Shown here: positions 7,909 to 15,194 of the stretch, piece after piece | How positions within the stretch are numbered: the stretch's first letter is position 1 | How the letters are laid out: each line of letters starts with the position of its first letter | Origin: Chromera velia | Taxonomy: Eukaryota; Sar; Chromeraceae | Length of the DNA: 15,438 bases | Assembly: GCA_018398765.1 (NCBI GenBank) | Contig: JAHBMJ010002845.1 | Span: 1-15,438, forward strand | Direction of reading: 5' to 3' | Notes under the pieces: generated by a model | Told to the model about the DNA's origin: nothing | Databases searched by the model: none | What the model saw: the letters and a program-made list of their open reading frames with translations, nothing else | Translations under genes and position numbers: made by a program

Positions 7909-7924
7909 TGGTAGCAGCAGAGCC
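7909..7924 (+). promoter_or_regulatory. Primer binding site, tRNA-iMet type
   Basis: TGGTAGCAG starts on the first base after the left LTR. It is complementary to the CTGCTACCA 3' end of eukaryotic initiator methionine tRNA (known from the animal sequence). Nine bases match, then pairing breaks. Initiator tRNA-Met is the common primer for Ty3/gypsy elements. This site starts minus-strand DNA synthesis. Confidence 0.75.
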
Positions 7925-7987
7925 CCGGTCCTCCACCTCAGGGAGACCCCGCCCTGCCTCTCAACCGTTGTTTGAAGTGCGGGTAGG

Positions 7988-10279
7988 ATGGACCCATCTA
8001 CTATCACTCCTGAGCTTATCCAGCAGCTCATTCAAACTCAACAGCAGCAGCAAGCTGAGATCCAGGCACTGCAGGTCCAAAACGGGCAGTTAACCCAACA
8101 GAATCAACAGCTGCACCAAGAGCTGATCAACCACCAGCAGACAGTCGTGACAGCACAACAAAGCACTGCGGGGAACAGCCCCCCAGCGGCCGTGAAGTCA
8201 AATTTGAAACCCAAAGAGCCGTTCACGTATGCAGACAGCCGCAAACAACTCCCAGATTGGCTCCGTACGACCGAGAGATGGCTTCGCTTGTCGCGAGCGT
8301 TGGAAGCTGAAAAATGCGAAGCAGCATGTCAGTACCTATCCTGTCCCCTGCAGAGGTGGTACGAGCTCGAAAACCTTCGAAAGCCGTTCCAGGGGTGGAA
8401 GAATTTCAAAGAGAGGATTGGGAAGAAGTTTAAAGACCCAAATGCTCAGACACGTTTGCGAGAGGAAGTCCGAGCGATGAAATGTGGGAATAAGACAGTA
8501 CAGAAGTACACCGATGACTTCATAGAGAAGGCCATGCAGATTGAGGATGTTACAGAAACCGACCTACTGCACGACTACCTCAGGGGATTGCTAACTGACA
8601 TTCGTCTCGCTGTGAAGCGTCGGGGAGTCACGGGACTTGAGGCCGTCATAACAGTGGCAGACGAGGAAGACCAATTAATCCGAGGCGAGCGCGCTGATAG
8701 GGGCGGGCATGCGGTGCAACAGCGCAACACGGATGGGCCTGCACCGATGGAAATAGATAGATTGTCACGCTTATATGCGCTGTCGCACGAGCAGGTGCAG
8801 AGGCATATCAGAGAAGACAGATGTTTCAACTGCCACCAACAGGGCCACCGGGCGAACAGGTGCCCAAAGTCCAACAACCGTCTCTTCCCCCAGCAGCACC
8901 GAAACTTCCCATACCAGTCATTTCAGCAGCAACAACAGCAGCATCGAAATGCCCCTCCCCATCTTGACAATCGGAATTTTAGGCACATGGGGGTCGGCAG
9001 CCCTCTCATGCAACCTCAGGGTCCAGTGGTGCCCTCAGGTCTTGCACCTTCGCCCATGCAGCACCAGCAGATGTGGCAGCCTGCCGCATGTCCAGTTACT
9101 GACTTCCCGCCGGGGTTGTGGGGGTCGCAACGGCAGAATCAGAATGCAGGCATGCAGAACGCCTACCCGTTTCGCAGATACTACTCCACGAAGACCTCCC
9201 GCGCGCCGGGGAAGCTCATCCGCTTCCATGGTTGGTTGGCAGGGGTCCCTGTTCGCTGTCTATACAATCCTGGGGCAGATTCTAACTTCTTTGCCCATTC
9301 CGTAGCCGAGTCGAACCGCTTCACTCTCTGGAATCTTGATGAACCGACCGCATGCAAGGGTGGGTTGAACGGGGGACCGCAGCTTCCGATTTCCCAGGAG
9401 GTCAAAGGCCTTCCCCTCTGTATCCAGGGCTTCAGCGCGCCTCTGAATCTCACAGTAGTCGATCTGGATGATGATTACAATGTTGTGTTGGGGATGCCCT
9501 TCTGTGAGGAGTATATTTCTATCCCCCATTACTGTGAGAAGTCCCTCACGATCCCTGCATGTGAGTCGCCGACCGGGAGAGACTTGCTCCTGCTTGATAG
9601 CGAGGAGTACCCGGCGGAGGGAGAGGGGGAGGACTTCTTTAGCCAGAGAGAGCTCCGTCGGCTGATGAAGAGACCCAGTTCCCGTATGCATCTATTCCGC
9701 CTCAAAGCAGTGCGGAAGGGGGGGATGAGTGATACGTTGGGGGTGCATTCCCTGCAGTCTGCCGGTAAGCCCGGAGACCCACCGCCCCTTTCATCTTTCC
9801 CTCCTGACCATCCCATCAATTCTTCGACCTACACGGGATTCCAAAAGCACCTCCAGAGTAAAGAAGTCCCACCCAGCGTCCGACCGGTTCTCGAGAAACA
9901 TTTTAATCGATTCTCAGGCGAGCTCCCGGGTTTCCCGCCCCACCGAAAGATTGAGTGTGAGATCAAGCTCGAGGCAGGGCACTCTCCTTCTGCGAGAGCA
10001 CCCTACCGACTGTCATACGGTCAACTTGACGAACTGAGACGGCAGTTAGACTCATACCTCGAGAAAGGGCACATCCGCCCTTCGACAAGTCCATATGCTG
10101 CGCCAGTCCTGTTTGTGCAGAAGGCAGACGGGACGCAACGGATGTGCATCGACTTCACGGGACTCAACAAGATCACAGTCCGCGACAAATTCCCCATTCC
10201 TCACCCAGAGGAGCTGCTGAGTCGCCTCCACAGCGCGAAATTTTTCTCGTCTCTGGACTTACGGCAATACTTCCATTAG
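7988..10279 (+). CDS. Retrotransposon Gag-protease-RT polyprotein, truncated by a TAG
   Basis: This is the first 763 residues of the single gag-pol frame, starting at the first ATG (79 bases after the LTR). Residues 1-60 form a Gln-rich coiled-coil-like segment. Residues about 78-232 match the retrotransposon Gag capsid domain (LPDWLRTTERWL, VQKYTDDFIEKA, LLHDYLRGL). Residues 279-292 are a perfect zinc knuckle (CFNCHQQGHRANRC; CX2CX4HX4C). The aspartic protease follows at about 410-510, but its catalytic motif reads LYNPGADSNFF with Asn427 where DSGA or DTGA is expected. RT begins near residue 610 (PYRLSYGQLDEL, IRPSTSPYAAPVLFVQK, SSLDLRQ with the first catalytic Asp) and is cut by TAG at 10277, probably from CAG (Gln of the usual YHQ motif). 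Gag itself could still be made; active protease and RT are unlikely. Confidence 0.92.
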   Translation: MDPSTITPELIQQLIQTQQQQQAEIQALQVQNGQLTQQNQQLHQELINHQQTVVTAQQSTAGNSPPAAVKSNLKPKEPFTYADSRKQLPDWLRTTERWLRLSRALEAEKCEAACQYLSCPLQRWYELENLRKPFQGWKNFKERIGKKFKDPNAQTRLREEVRAMKCGNKTVQKYTDDFIEKAMQIEDVTETDLLHDYLRGLLTDIRLAVKRRGVTGLEAVITVADEEDQLIRGERADRGGHAVQQRNTDGPAPMEIDRLSRLYALSHEQVQRHIREDRCFNCHQQGHRANRCPKSNNRLFPQQHRNFPYQSFQQQQQQHRNAPPHLDNRNFRHMGVGSPLMQPQGPVVPSGLAPSPMQHQQMWQPAACPVTDFPPGLWGSQRQNQNAGMQNAYPFRRYYSTKTSRAPGKLIRFHGWLAGVPVRCLYNPGADSNFFAHSVAESNRFTLWNLDEPTACKGGLNGGPQLPISQEVKGLPLCIQGFSAPLNLTVVDLDDDYNVVLGMPFCEEYISIPHYCEKSLTIPACESPTGRDLLLLDSEEYPAEGEGEDFFSQRELRRLMKRPSSRMHLFRLKAVRKGGMSDTLGVHSLQSAGKPGDPPPLSSFPPDHPINSSTYTGFQKHLQSKEVPPSVRPVLEKHFNRFSGELPGFPPHRKIECEIKLEAGHSPSARAPYRLSYGQLDELRRQLDSYLEKGHIRPSTSPYAAPVLFVQKADGTQRMCIDFTGLNKITVRDKFPIPHPEELLSRLHSAKFFSSLDLRQYFH

Positions 10280-11509
10280 ACAAGGATCAGGGAGAGAGAC
10301 GAGGAGAAGACGGCATTCATCACAAGGTACGGCAGTTTTAAATGGCTAGTGATGCTGTTTGGTTTGTGTAACGCACCTTCCATCAGCATGCGTCTCATCA
10401 CGGATGTGCTCAGACCACTCCTTGACAAGACTTAGTGTGTTGTTGTGTTTATTGATGATGTTCTTGTTTTCAGCCGCACTCCGGAGGAGCATATCGAGCA
10501 CATCAACCAAGTCCTTTCCCTTTTGAGGGAACACCAGCTCTACGTCAAGGTCTCTAAATGTGCATGGCTTCGGACAGAGGCGAATTTTTTGGGGTTGGTG
10601 GTTGATGAGAAGGGGGTCAGACCAAGCCATGAGAAAATGCAAGGGCTCACTGAGTTCGCACAACCTACAGACCGCATTTCCCTGCGCCAGTTTCTGGGAC
10701 TGGCCAATTGGTTCCGCCGGTTTGTCCCGAGGTTCTTGTTTCTTGCGGGGCCTCTCACATTCCTCCTCCAAGGGAACATCCCCTTCGAATAGAAGACTGC
10801 ACAGTCGCGTGCGTTTGCTGAGCTGAAGAAGGCAGTACAGGAGCATGCCACCCTTGCCCTCCCCGATCCCAGCAAGCCAGTCATTCTGGTGCCCGACGCA
10901 TCGCAGTCTGCAGGAGCCATTGGGGCTGTCGCCTTCCAGAAGGACTGTGCAACCAGGAGGTACCGCCCCCTCGCTTTCGGCTCCCGCCGTCTGACATCTA
11001 CGGAAGCCAAGTACCCCGTCCGAGAGTTGGAATTTCTAGCGATTGTGCATTTCGCAAAGGTGTGGAGACACTTCCTGTCTTCAGACTCCGAGATATGGAC
11101 CGATCACCAGAGCCTCACAAATTTCAGCCACCGATCGTTCGAATTTTGCTCCCTGCGAGTCCGACGCTAGATTGAGTTCATGCAGGAGCTCGGCATCACT
11201 CCAAAGTATATCCCAGGGAGAGCAAACATTGTGGCAGACGCCCTTTCCCGAAACCCTCCCGCCGCACAGCAGCTCATGCCGTCTTCCGCCAAGGTTTCTC
11301 GCATGGGTCGCGCTCAGCGTCTGCCTGTATGTCCCAGGCCCCTGCCGGAGGCTGTTCCAGTGTCTGTCCAGCCCGTTGGGTCTTTGGAGGCAGAGTACGG
11401 TGATCTGCCCGATTTGGTTCCTGAGATTGAGGAGAGCCAGACTCCAGTTAGGGAGGGAGATGGGCAGCAGTCTCGGGTGGGGATGGAGTTACAGAGTTTT
11501 ACAGTCTGA
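10280..11509 (+). pseudogene. Retrotransposon RT (rest) and RNase H, interrupted by stops
   Basis: This continues the gag-pol frame without shift but is interrupted by TAG at 10433, 10790 and 11168, and ends at TGA 11507-11509 because of a frame change. RT features: KTAFITRYGSFKWLV, FGLCNAP, the catalytic pair in FIDD (10448-10459, a variant of YVDD), and the thumb/connection NFLGLVVDEKG and LRQFLGLANWFRRF. RNase H keeps its acidic residues: PDAS (Asp at 10895-10897), RELEF, TDHQSL (Asp at 11102-11104) and ADALSR (Asp at 11237-11239). By family comparison the stops at 10790 and 11168 replace Trp (TGG) codons. As it stands none of this could be translated as one chain without suppressing each stop. 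Confidence 0.9.
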
Positions 11510-13005
11510 GAGACTCCGCCACACAGTCACAGGCATTCCTTGATGCCTGCAGGAGGGGATACTCAGCCGATCCCTTCTTCCACCCTGTCCTTCAGCATCT
11601 GTCACAGCAGCACCCACCCGCCCCCACCCCTGATTTTGCCCTTTGTTTGCGAGGCATGTCGCTTCATGCCGGTCTCCTGTATTTTGAGGGGAATCGTCTC
11701 TGTGTCCCTAGATCTCAGCAGGGGACTGTGATGGCTGGGGTGCACTCCCCTCCGCACGCTGCTCACTTTGGGACGGGGAAGACCTATCGGAAGGTGGCGT
11801 CATTGTACTACTGGCCCAGGATGTGGAGGTCAGTCGCTTCTTTTGTTCGCGTGTGCGATCGGTGTCAGAGAAGCAAGGGTCCCACTGCAGCCCGCCCCGG
11901 GCTTCTGCAGCCCCTCCCTATCCCTTCACGCCCTTGGGAGTCGACTTGCATTGACCGCCTTACTGACTTGCCGCCTTCCGGTGATGAGGGGTTTGATACG
12001 ATTCTTGTGGTGCTTTGCCGGCTCATTAAAGCAGTTGTCTTGATTCCCACTCATAGCACAGCAGGAGCGGAGGAGACCGCGCGGATCTACCACCAGCACG
12101 TTTCGTGCAAGAAGGGCTTCCAGCGTCATATCGTCTGTGACCGTAACCCCCGTTTTGTTGCCCGCTTTTGGCAGACCCTCCACGCCTCCAGCGGTTCAGA
12201 AGTCGATTTCGCGACTGCATCGCACCACGACACAGCGAGTGCTGCAGAGAGGATGAATCGCACCCTCAAGGAGGCTTTGCGGTGTCTGGTAGACACGAAG
12301 CACTCCCGGTGGTCTGAATTTCTATGTAATGTAGAGTTTGCATACAACTTCTCTGTCTATGAGGGGACTGGTTTTGCGTCCCTCGCTCTCGATGGTGGGA
12401 AGTCCCCGCTCATCCCTCCTGCTCTCAATCTCCCAGTCTCAGTCGAACCTTCTTTCGACGTAAAGGAATTTCTGGAGGAGCACAGCCAGATGATCGCTGC
12501 AGCGAGAGATTCACTCCGCTCAGCCCAACAAGTCATGACCCGAAACGCCAATCGCCGTCGGCGTCCCGCCGAAAACATCCAAGTAGGAGATTACGTCCTG
12601 ATGCACCGCACGTGGTGGCCACGTCCTGTGGGGAAGGGGGAGGAATATGCCAGGAAGCTTGATTCAGTTTGGTTTGGTCCGTTCGAAGTTGAGACCGTTC
12701 TGCCTCAAGATAATCTGGAGGTTGTTTTGCCTGCTGGGAGCAGGAAACACCCTATCATTCACACATCGTTGTGCAAGCCTTACCATCAGCCGAGTGTGGA
12801 GACTCGCCCCCCGTCTGTCCGCATGCCCGCTTGGGCCGAGGAGGAGTATGAAGTTGAGAAAATCCTTGCAGTCCGAGGGAGGGGCAAGGCCAAGCAGTAC
12901 AAGGTTCTTTGGAGGGGATACCCATTAGAAGACGCATCATGGGAGCCCCTGTCGTCATTGAAGAATGCAAAACAAGCGATTGCCAATTTCCATGCTTCGG
13001 CCTAA
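11452..13005 (+). CDS. Retrotransposon integrase with C-terminal chromodomain (polyprotein segment)
   Basis: This is the end of Pol, open from 11452 to TAA at 13003, in the -1 frame relative to RNase H; its first ATG is at 11647. The zinc-binding HHCC domain has His 11743 and 11764 (HX6H) and Cys 11854 and 11863 (CDRC), with YYWPRMW between. The catalytic core has Asp 11953 (CID), Asp 12139 (VCDRNPRF) and Glu 12247 (AERMNRTLKEALR), with 35 residues between the last two, so the D,D35E triad is intact. A GPY/F module follows (FGPFEVETVL ... IIHTSLCKPY). The chromodomain spans about 12835-12999. Integrase inserts the cDNA; the chromodomain is expected to bias insertion to methylated-histone chromatin. 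Codons from about 11506 look like the usual RNase H-integrase linker, so no independent start is implied. Confidence 0.92.
   Translation, partial: GGRWAAVSGGDGVTEFYSLRDSATQSQAFLDACRRGYSADPFFHPVLQHLSQQHPPAPTPDFALCLRGMSLHAGLLYFEGNRLCVPRSQQGTVMAGVHSPPHAAHFGTGKTYRKVASLYYWPRMWRSVASFVRVCDRCQRSKGPTAARPGLLQPLPIPSRPWESTCIDRLTDLPPSGDEGFDTILVVLCRLIKAVVLIPTHSTAGAEETARIYHQHVSCKKGFQRHIVCDRNPRFVARFWQTLHASSGSEVDFATASHHDTASAAERMNRTLKEALRCLVDTKHSRWSEFLCNVEFAYNFSVYEGTGFASLALDGGKSPLIPPALNLPVSVEPSFDVKEFLEEHSQMIAAARDSLRSAQQVMTRNANRRRRPAENIQVGDYVLMHRTWWPRPVGKGEEYARKLDSVWFGPFEVETVLPQDNLEVVLPAGSRKHPIIHTSLCKPYHQPSVETRPPSVRMPAWAEEEYEVEKILAVRGRGKAKQYKVLWRGYPLEDASWEPLSSLKNAKQAIANFHASA
12835..12999 (+). other. Chromodomain of the integrase
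   Basis: The order EEEYEVEKILAVRGRGKAKQ, YKVLWRGYPLEDASWEPLSS, LKNAKQAI matches canonical chromodomains. The three aromatic-cage positions are filled: Tyr at 12847-12849, Trp at 12910-12912 and Tyr at 12919-12921. This is the type that binds methylated H3 tails, rather than the cage-less variant of plant CRM elements. Confidence 0.93.
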
Positions 13006-13023
13006 GTGAGGCGCACAGGCCAT

Positions 13024-13038
13024 AGAGAGGGGAGAGGG
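13024..13038 (+). promoter_or_regulatory. Polypurine tract
   Basis: AGAGAGGGGAGAGGG is a 15-base pure purine run ending two bases (CA) before the right LTR, the expected place for the plus-strand primer. Confidence 0.8.
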
Positions 13039-13040
13039 CA

Positions 13041-13360
13041 CGTTACGTTGTGGCTTATACGGCGACTTGATCACCTGCCAAACTTGCTAGAACTGGGACT
13101 GGCAAACTAACTTCGCAATACTAAGCCCGGCCGGCATTAATTAAGTGTACTAAGAGAATTAAGTGACAGACTGACAATATAGAGAAAGAAATAATAGACT
13201 TGCAATACAGAAATAAATAGAAGCATGCCGTACAGTCTTCGTCCATCTGTATCGCTTGAATGGAGTCCTTGGAAGTGAACTCTGACTAACAGATTTAAGG
13301 AGGTAAGGTACGACAAGTCTCCAACTAGACTACGTTCTTAGTCTAGGAAGAAATCTGACG
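13041..13360 (+). repeat. Right (3') LTR
   Basis: The 320 bp match the left LTR at 310 positions. Its AATAAA is at 13212-13217. It is followed directly by the ATAGT duplication. Confidence 0.93.
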
Positions 13361-13365
13361 ATAGT
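13361..13365. repeat. Target-site duplication, right copy (ATAGT)
   Basis: It matches 7584-7588. Flanking bases on both sides also share TAGTCACCTA, which indicates insertion into a short tandem repeat. Confidence 0.8.
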
Positions 13366-14334
13366 CACCTACAGTTAGTCGCTCTATGTTACTCTAAAAT
13401 TTACTAAAATGTAGTGTAGTGTGATATTACTATGTGTCAATGGTAGTCAACGGTAAAATGATACTACGCTTCTACATTATGAAGCCATAAAACGTTTCAC
13501 CATACAGTGTCAAACTAATTGTTTCTCTCCATTTATCTCTTTCTCTATTTTCTTTTTTATGTAAAAAATATATATATCGAAGCGCATGTTGACCCATACT
13601 ACATCAAAGAAAGCTCTTGGCGTCACTCTTTTGTTTCTTTTCATTTCTGACTGCGTTGGGCTTGATGCTGTTTGTGATTGTTGGTGTTTGTATGAATTAA
13701 TCGTTTCAATGCATGTCGGTTACGCTGCTTGCTGCTGCCAGTGATTCAATTATGCATGCCTTATGATATTTATATTTTCTTTATGATTGCTTGGTCACTA
13801 GCGTGAACAATAAGTGGTTTAAGGCACCCATCTTTGCTAGTTAGGCATCATAGCGAAAATAATCTGCGCGCACGCGTTGGCATATGAAAAATTCAAGCAG
13901 CGATCAGTGTATGGACGCACGCGATGCCTGATGTCAGCGTTTAAAAATTGACCGGGGATCGAATGCGCATATGCATGAGAGTGGTTTCTTGAGCTTCTGC
14001 ATCAAAAGTGGTGTGATGGTCTTCTTCCCCTTGTCAGTCTGACTCAGTCAAATGCTCCATGAAGACAAAGAGGCGAAGAGACAAAGACTGCCTGCGCAGT
14101 GAAGGCAGAATCAGACAAAAAGCCATGGTGTGTAATGAAAACGCTATATACATTACATTTTCCCCCTGAGAGAAACTGCTTCTCATAACTTGAATATCAT
14201 TCATAAAATTTAAAATCTTTAATTAGTACTTTGCAAGATATGCTTTTCTTGCGGGCTTTTCACAACTCATCTTCTTTTAAGTACCGTATTGTAAACTAGA
14301 TTGTAAAAATGCATTGATCGACGCAGCAGGTCGC
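13366..14334. other. AT-rich region after the retrotransposon, no supported gene
   Basis: I see no coding motifs, RNA gene or strong structure. There is a short TA run (about 13567-13577) and T-rich tracts near 13520-13560 and 13650. It may be intergenic or intronic DNA of the unit suggested by the splice-like signals at 14333-14490. Confidence 0.45.
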
Positions 14335-14535
14335 TCACGAGCCAGACGTTCCAGAGGAGAGGCCGAAGGCTTCCACAATCTCTGGCTGTCCCTCAACGTC
14401 CCAGAGGACAGGCGCAGCGCCACCAAACCCAAACAGCGTCTTCTCGTCTGGGCACCCCTGGCAACAAAACAGTTGCCCCTGCAGGCATAAAGAAAAAGGG
14501 ATTAATCCGAACAGAAGCAACGCATGTCCCTTCAT
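14335..14535 (-). CDS. Candidate small secreted protein or a single exon, unrecognised
   Basis: This is a 66-residue frame with a true ATG (14535-14533) and TGA stop. Its N-terminus is signal-peptide-like (MKGHALLLFGLIPFSLC), followed by a Cys cluster (LFCCQGCPDE) and a mixed, protein-like tail (GGAAPVLWDVEGQPEIVEAF). A competing reading is that part of it is an exon. On the minus strand a pyrimidine-rich CCCTTTTTCTTTATGCCTGCAG ends at 14479, giving an exon that starts at 14478 in the same frame. It would end either at the TGA or at a GTGAGC donor starting at 14338. I do not recognise the family. The composition looks coding, but both short length and lack of homology evidence keep confidence low. 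Confidence 0.3.
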   Translation of the reverse strand: MKGHALLLFGLIPFSLCLQGQLFCCQGCPDEKTLFGFGGAAPVLWDVEGQPEIVEAFGLSSGTSGS

Positions 14536-14737
14536 ATAGGCAACAGCGGAGTGAGCAGAGCAGCGTTTTTCAAGAAAAAGAAGAAAAAGGTCGTTCGTGT
14601 CTGCATGGGGTCTTCAGCATGTTTCTTCACCGAGCCGACGGTCATGGAGGACGGAGACAAACACTTTCTCGAGAAACTTTCCAAATGAACGATCGATCGC
14701 TTGATGAACGGGAGGGCGGGAGGGGTGGACGCTTCTT

Positions 14738-14849
14738 GGGCACCTCGAGTGGCTCGACAGCGTGCATTCATTTGCATACAGGCAGCGCTCTGTATGAAAA
14801 AAGAATTTTGTATGAAAATGAATGCGGGCACCTCGAGTGGCTCGACAGC
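14738..14849. repeat. 24-bp direct repeats enclosing a 16-bp inverted repeat
   Basis: The 24-base word starting GGGCACCTCGAGTGG occurs identically at 14738-14761 and 14826-14849. The 64 bases between them carry arms GCATTCATTTGCATAC (14764-14779) and GTATGAAAATGAATGC (14810-14825), which pair at 15 of 16 positions. The right arm abuts the second direct repeat and the left arm is two bases from the first. It resembles a tiny inverted-repeat insertion inside a duplication, or a hairpin-primed duplication. Confidence 0.8.
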
Positions 14850-15102
14850 ACACCAAAACTGTCGGACAAGAGTGGGAGGAACGGTATTACTTTCAAGCAG
14901 TGAGGAGAGAAGGAGATCAAACAGAAACAGCCTGCGGGAGATGCTGGATGAAGACTGAACAGAATGAGCGAGAGAAATAAAGGAACAGAAGGTGACTGAC
15001 TGCTTTCAGATCCTTTTCGTGCACAAGAGAGGGCAGACCCTCGGCGGTTATCTCTGCAGGAAGATTGCATGAGAAGGTCGGTCAGAAAAGCACACGCACA
15101 CA

Positions 15103-15134
<32 letters not shown>

Positions 15135-15154
15135 AAAGCACACGCATAGACACA

Positions 15155-15194
<40 letters not shown>

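Larger units (their letters stand above)
7589..13360 (+). mobile_element. Ty3/gypsy LTR retrotransposon, chromovirus type, defective copy
   Basis: This is a 5,772-bp element with all structural parts in order: 320-bp left LTR, primer binding site, one gag-pol frame (gag, protease, reverse transcriptase, RNase H, integrase, chromodomain), polypurine tract, 320-bp right LTR and a 5-bp target-site duplication. RT and RNase H precede integrase, which defines Ty3/gypsy; the C-terminal chromodomain defines chromoviruses. The LTRs differ at 10 of 320 positions, nine of them transitions. The coding part is broken by four TAG codons (10277, 10433, 10790, 11168) and by a frame change within about 11452-11509, so it is not autonomous. 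It is oriented away from the PPR gene. The classification rests on visible motifs, not on a tree. Confidence 0.95.

Noticed and set aside
7908-8093. Short frame starting at the left LTR end and overlapping the start of gag
   Set aside because: It begins with GTG, not ATG, and is an out-of-frame shadow of the leader and gag coiled-coil region.
10277-11170. TAG recoded as a sense codon or read through as in some retroviral gag-pol
   Set aside because: Four TAGs fall inside RT and RNase H, not at a domain junction. Comparison suggests both Gln and Trp originals, and the PPR gene itself ends in TAG. Mutation explains this better.
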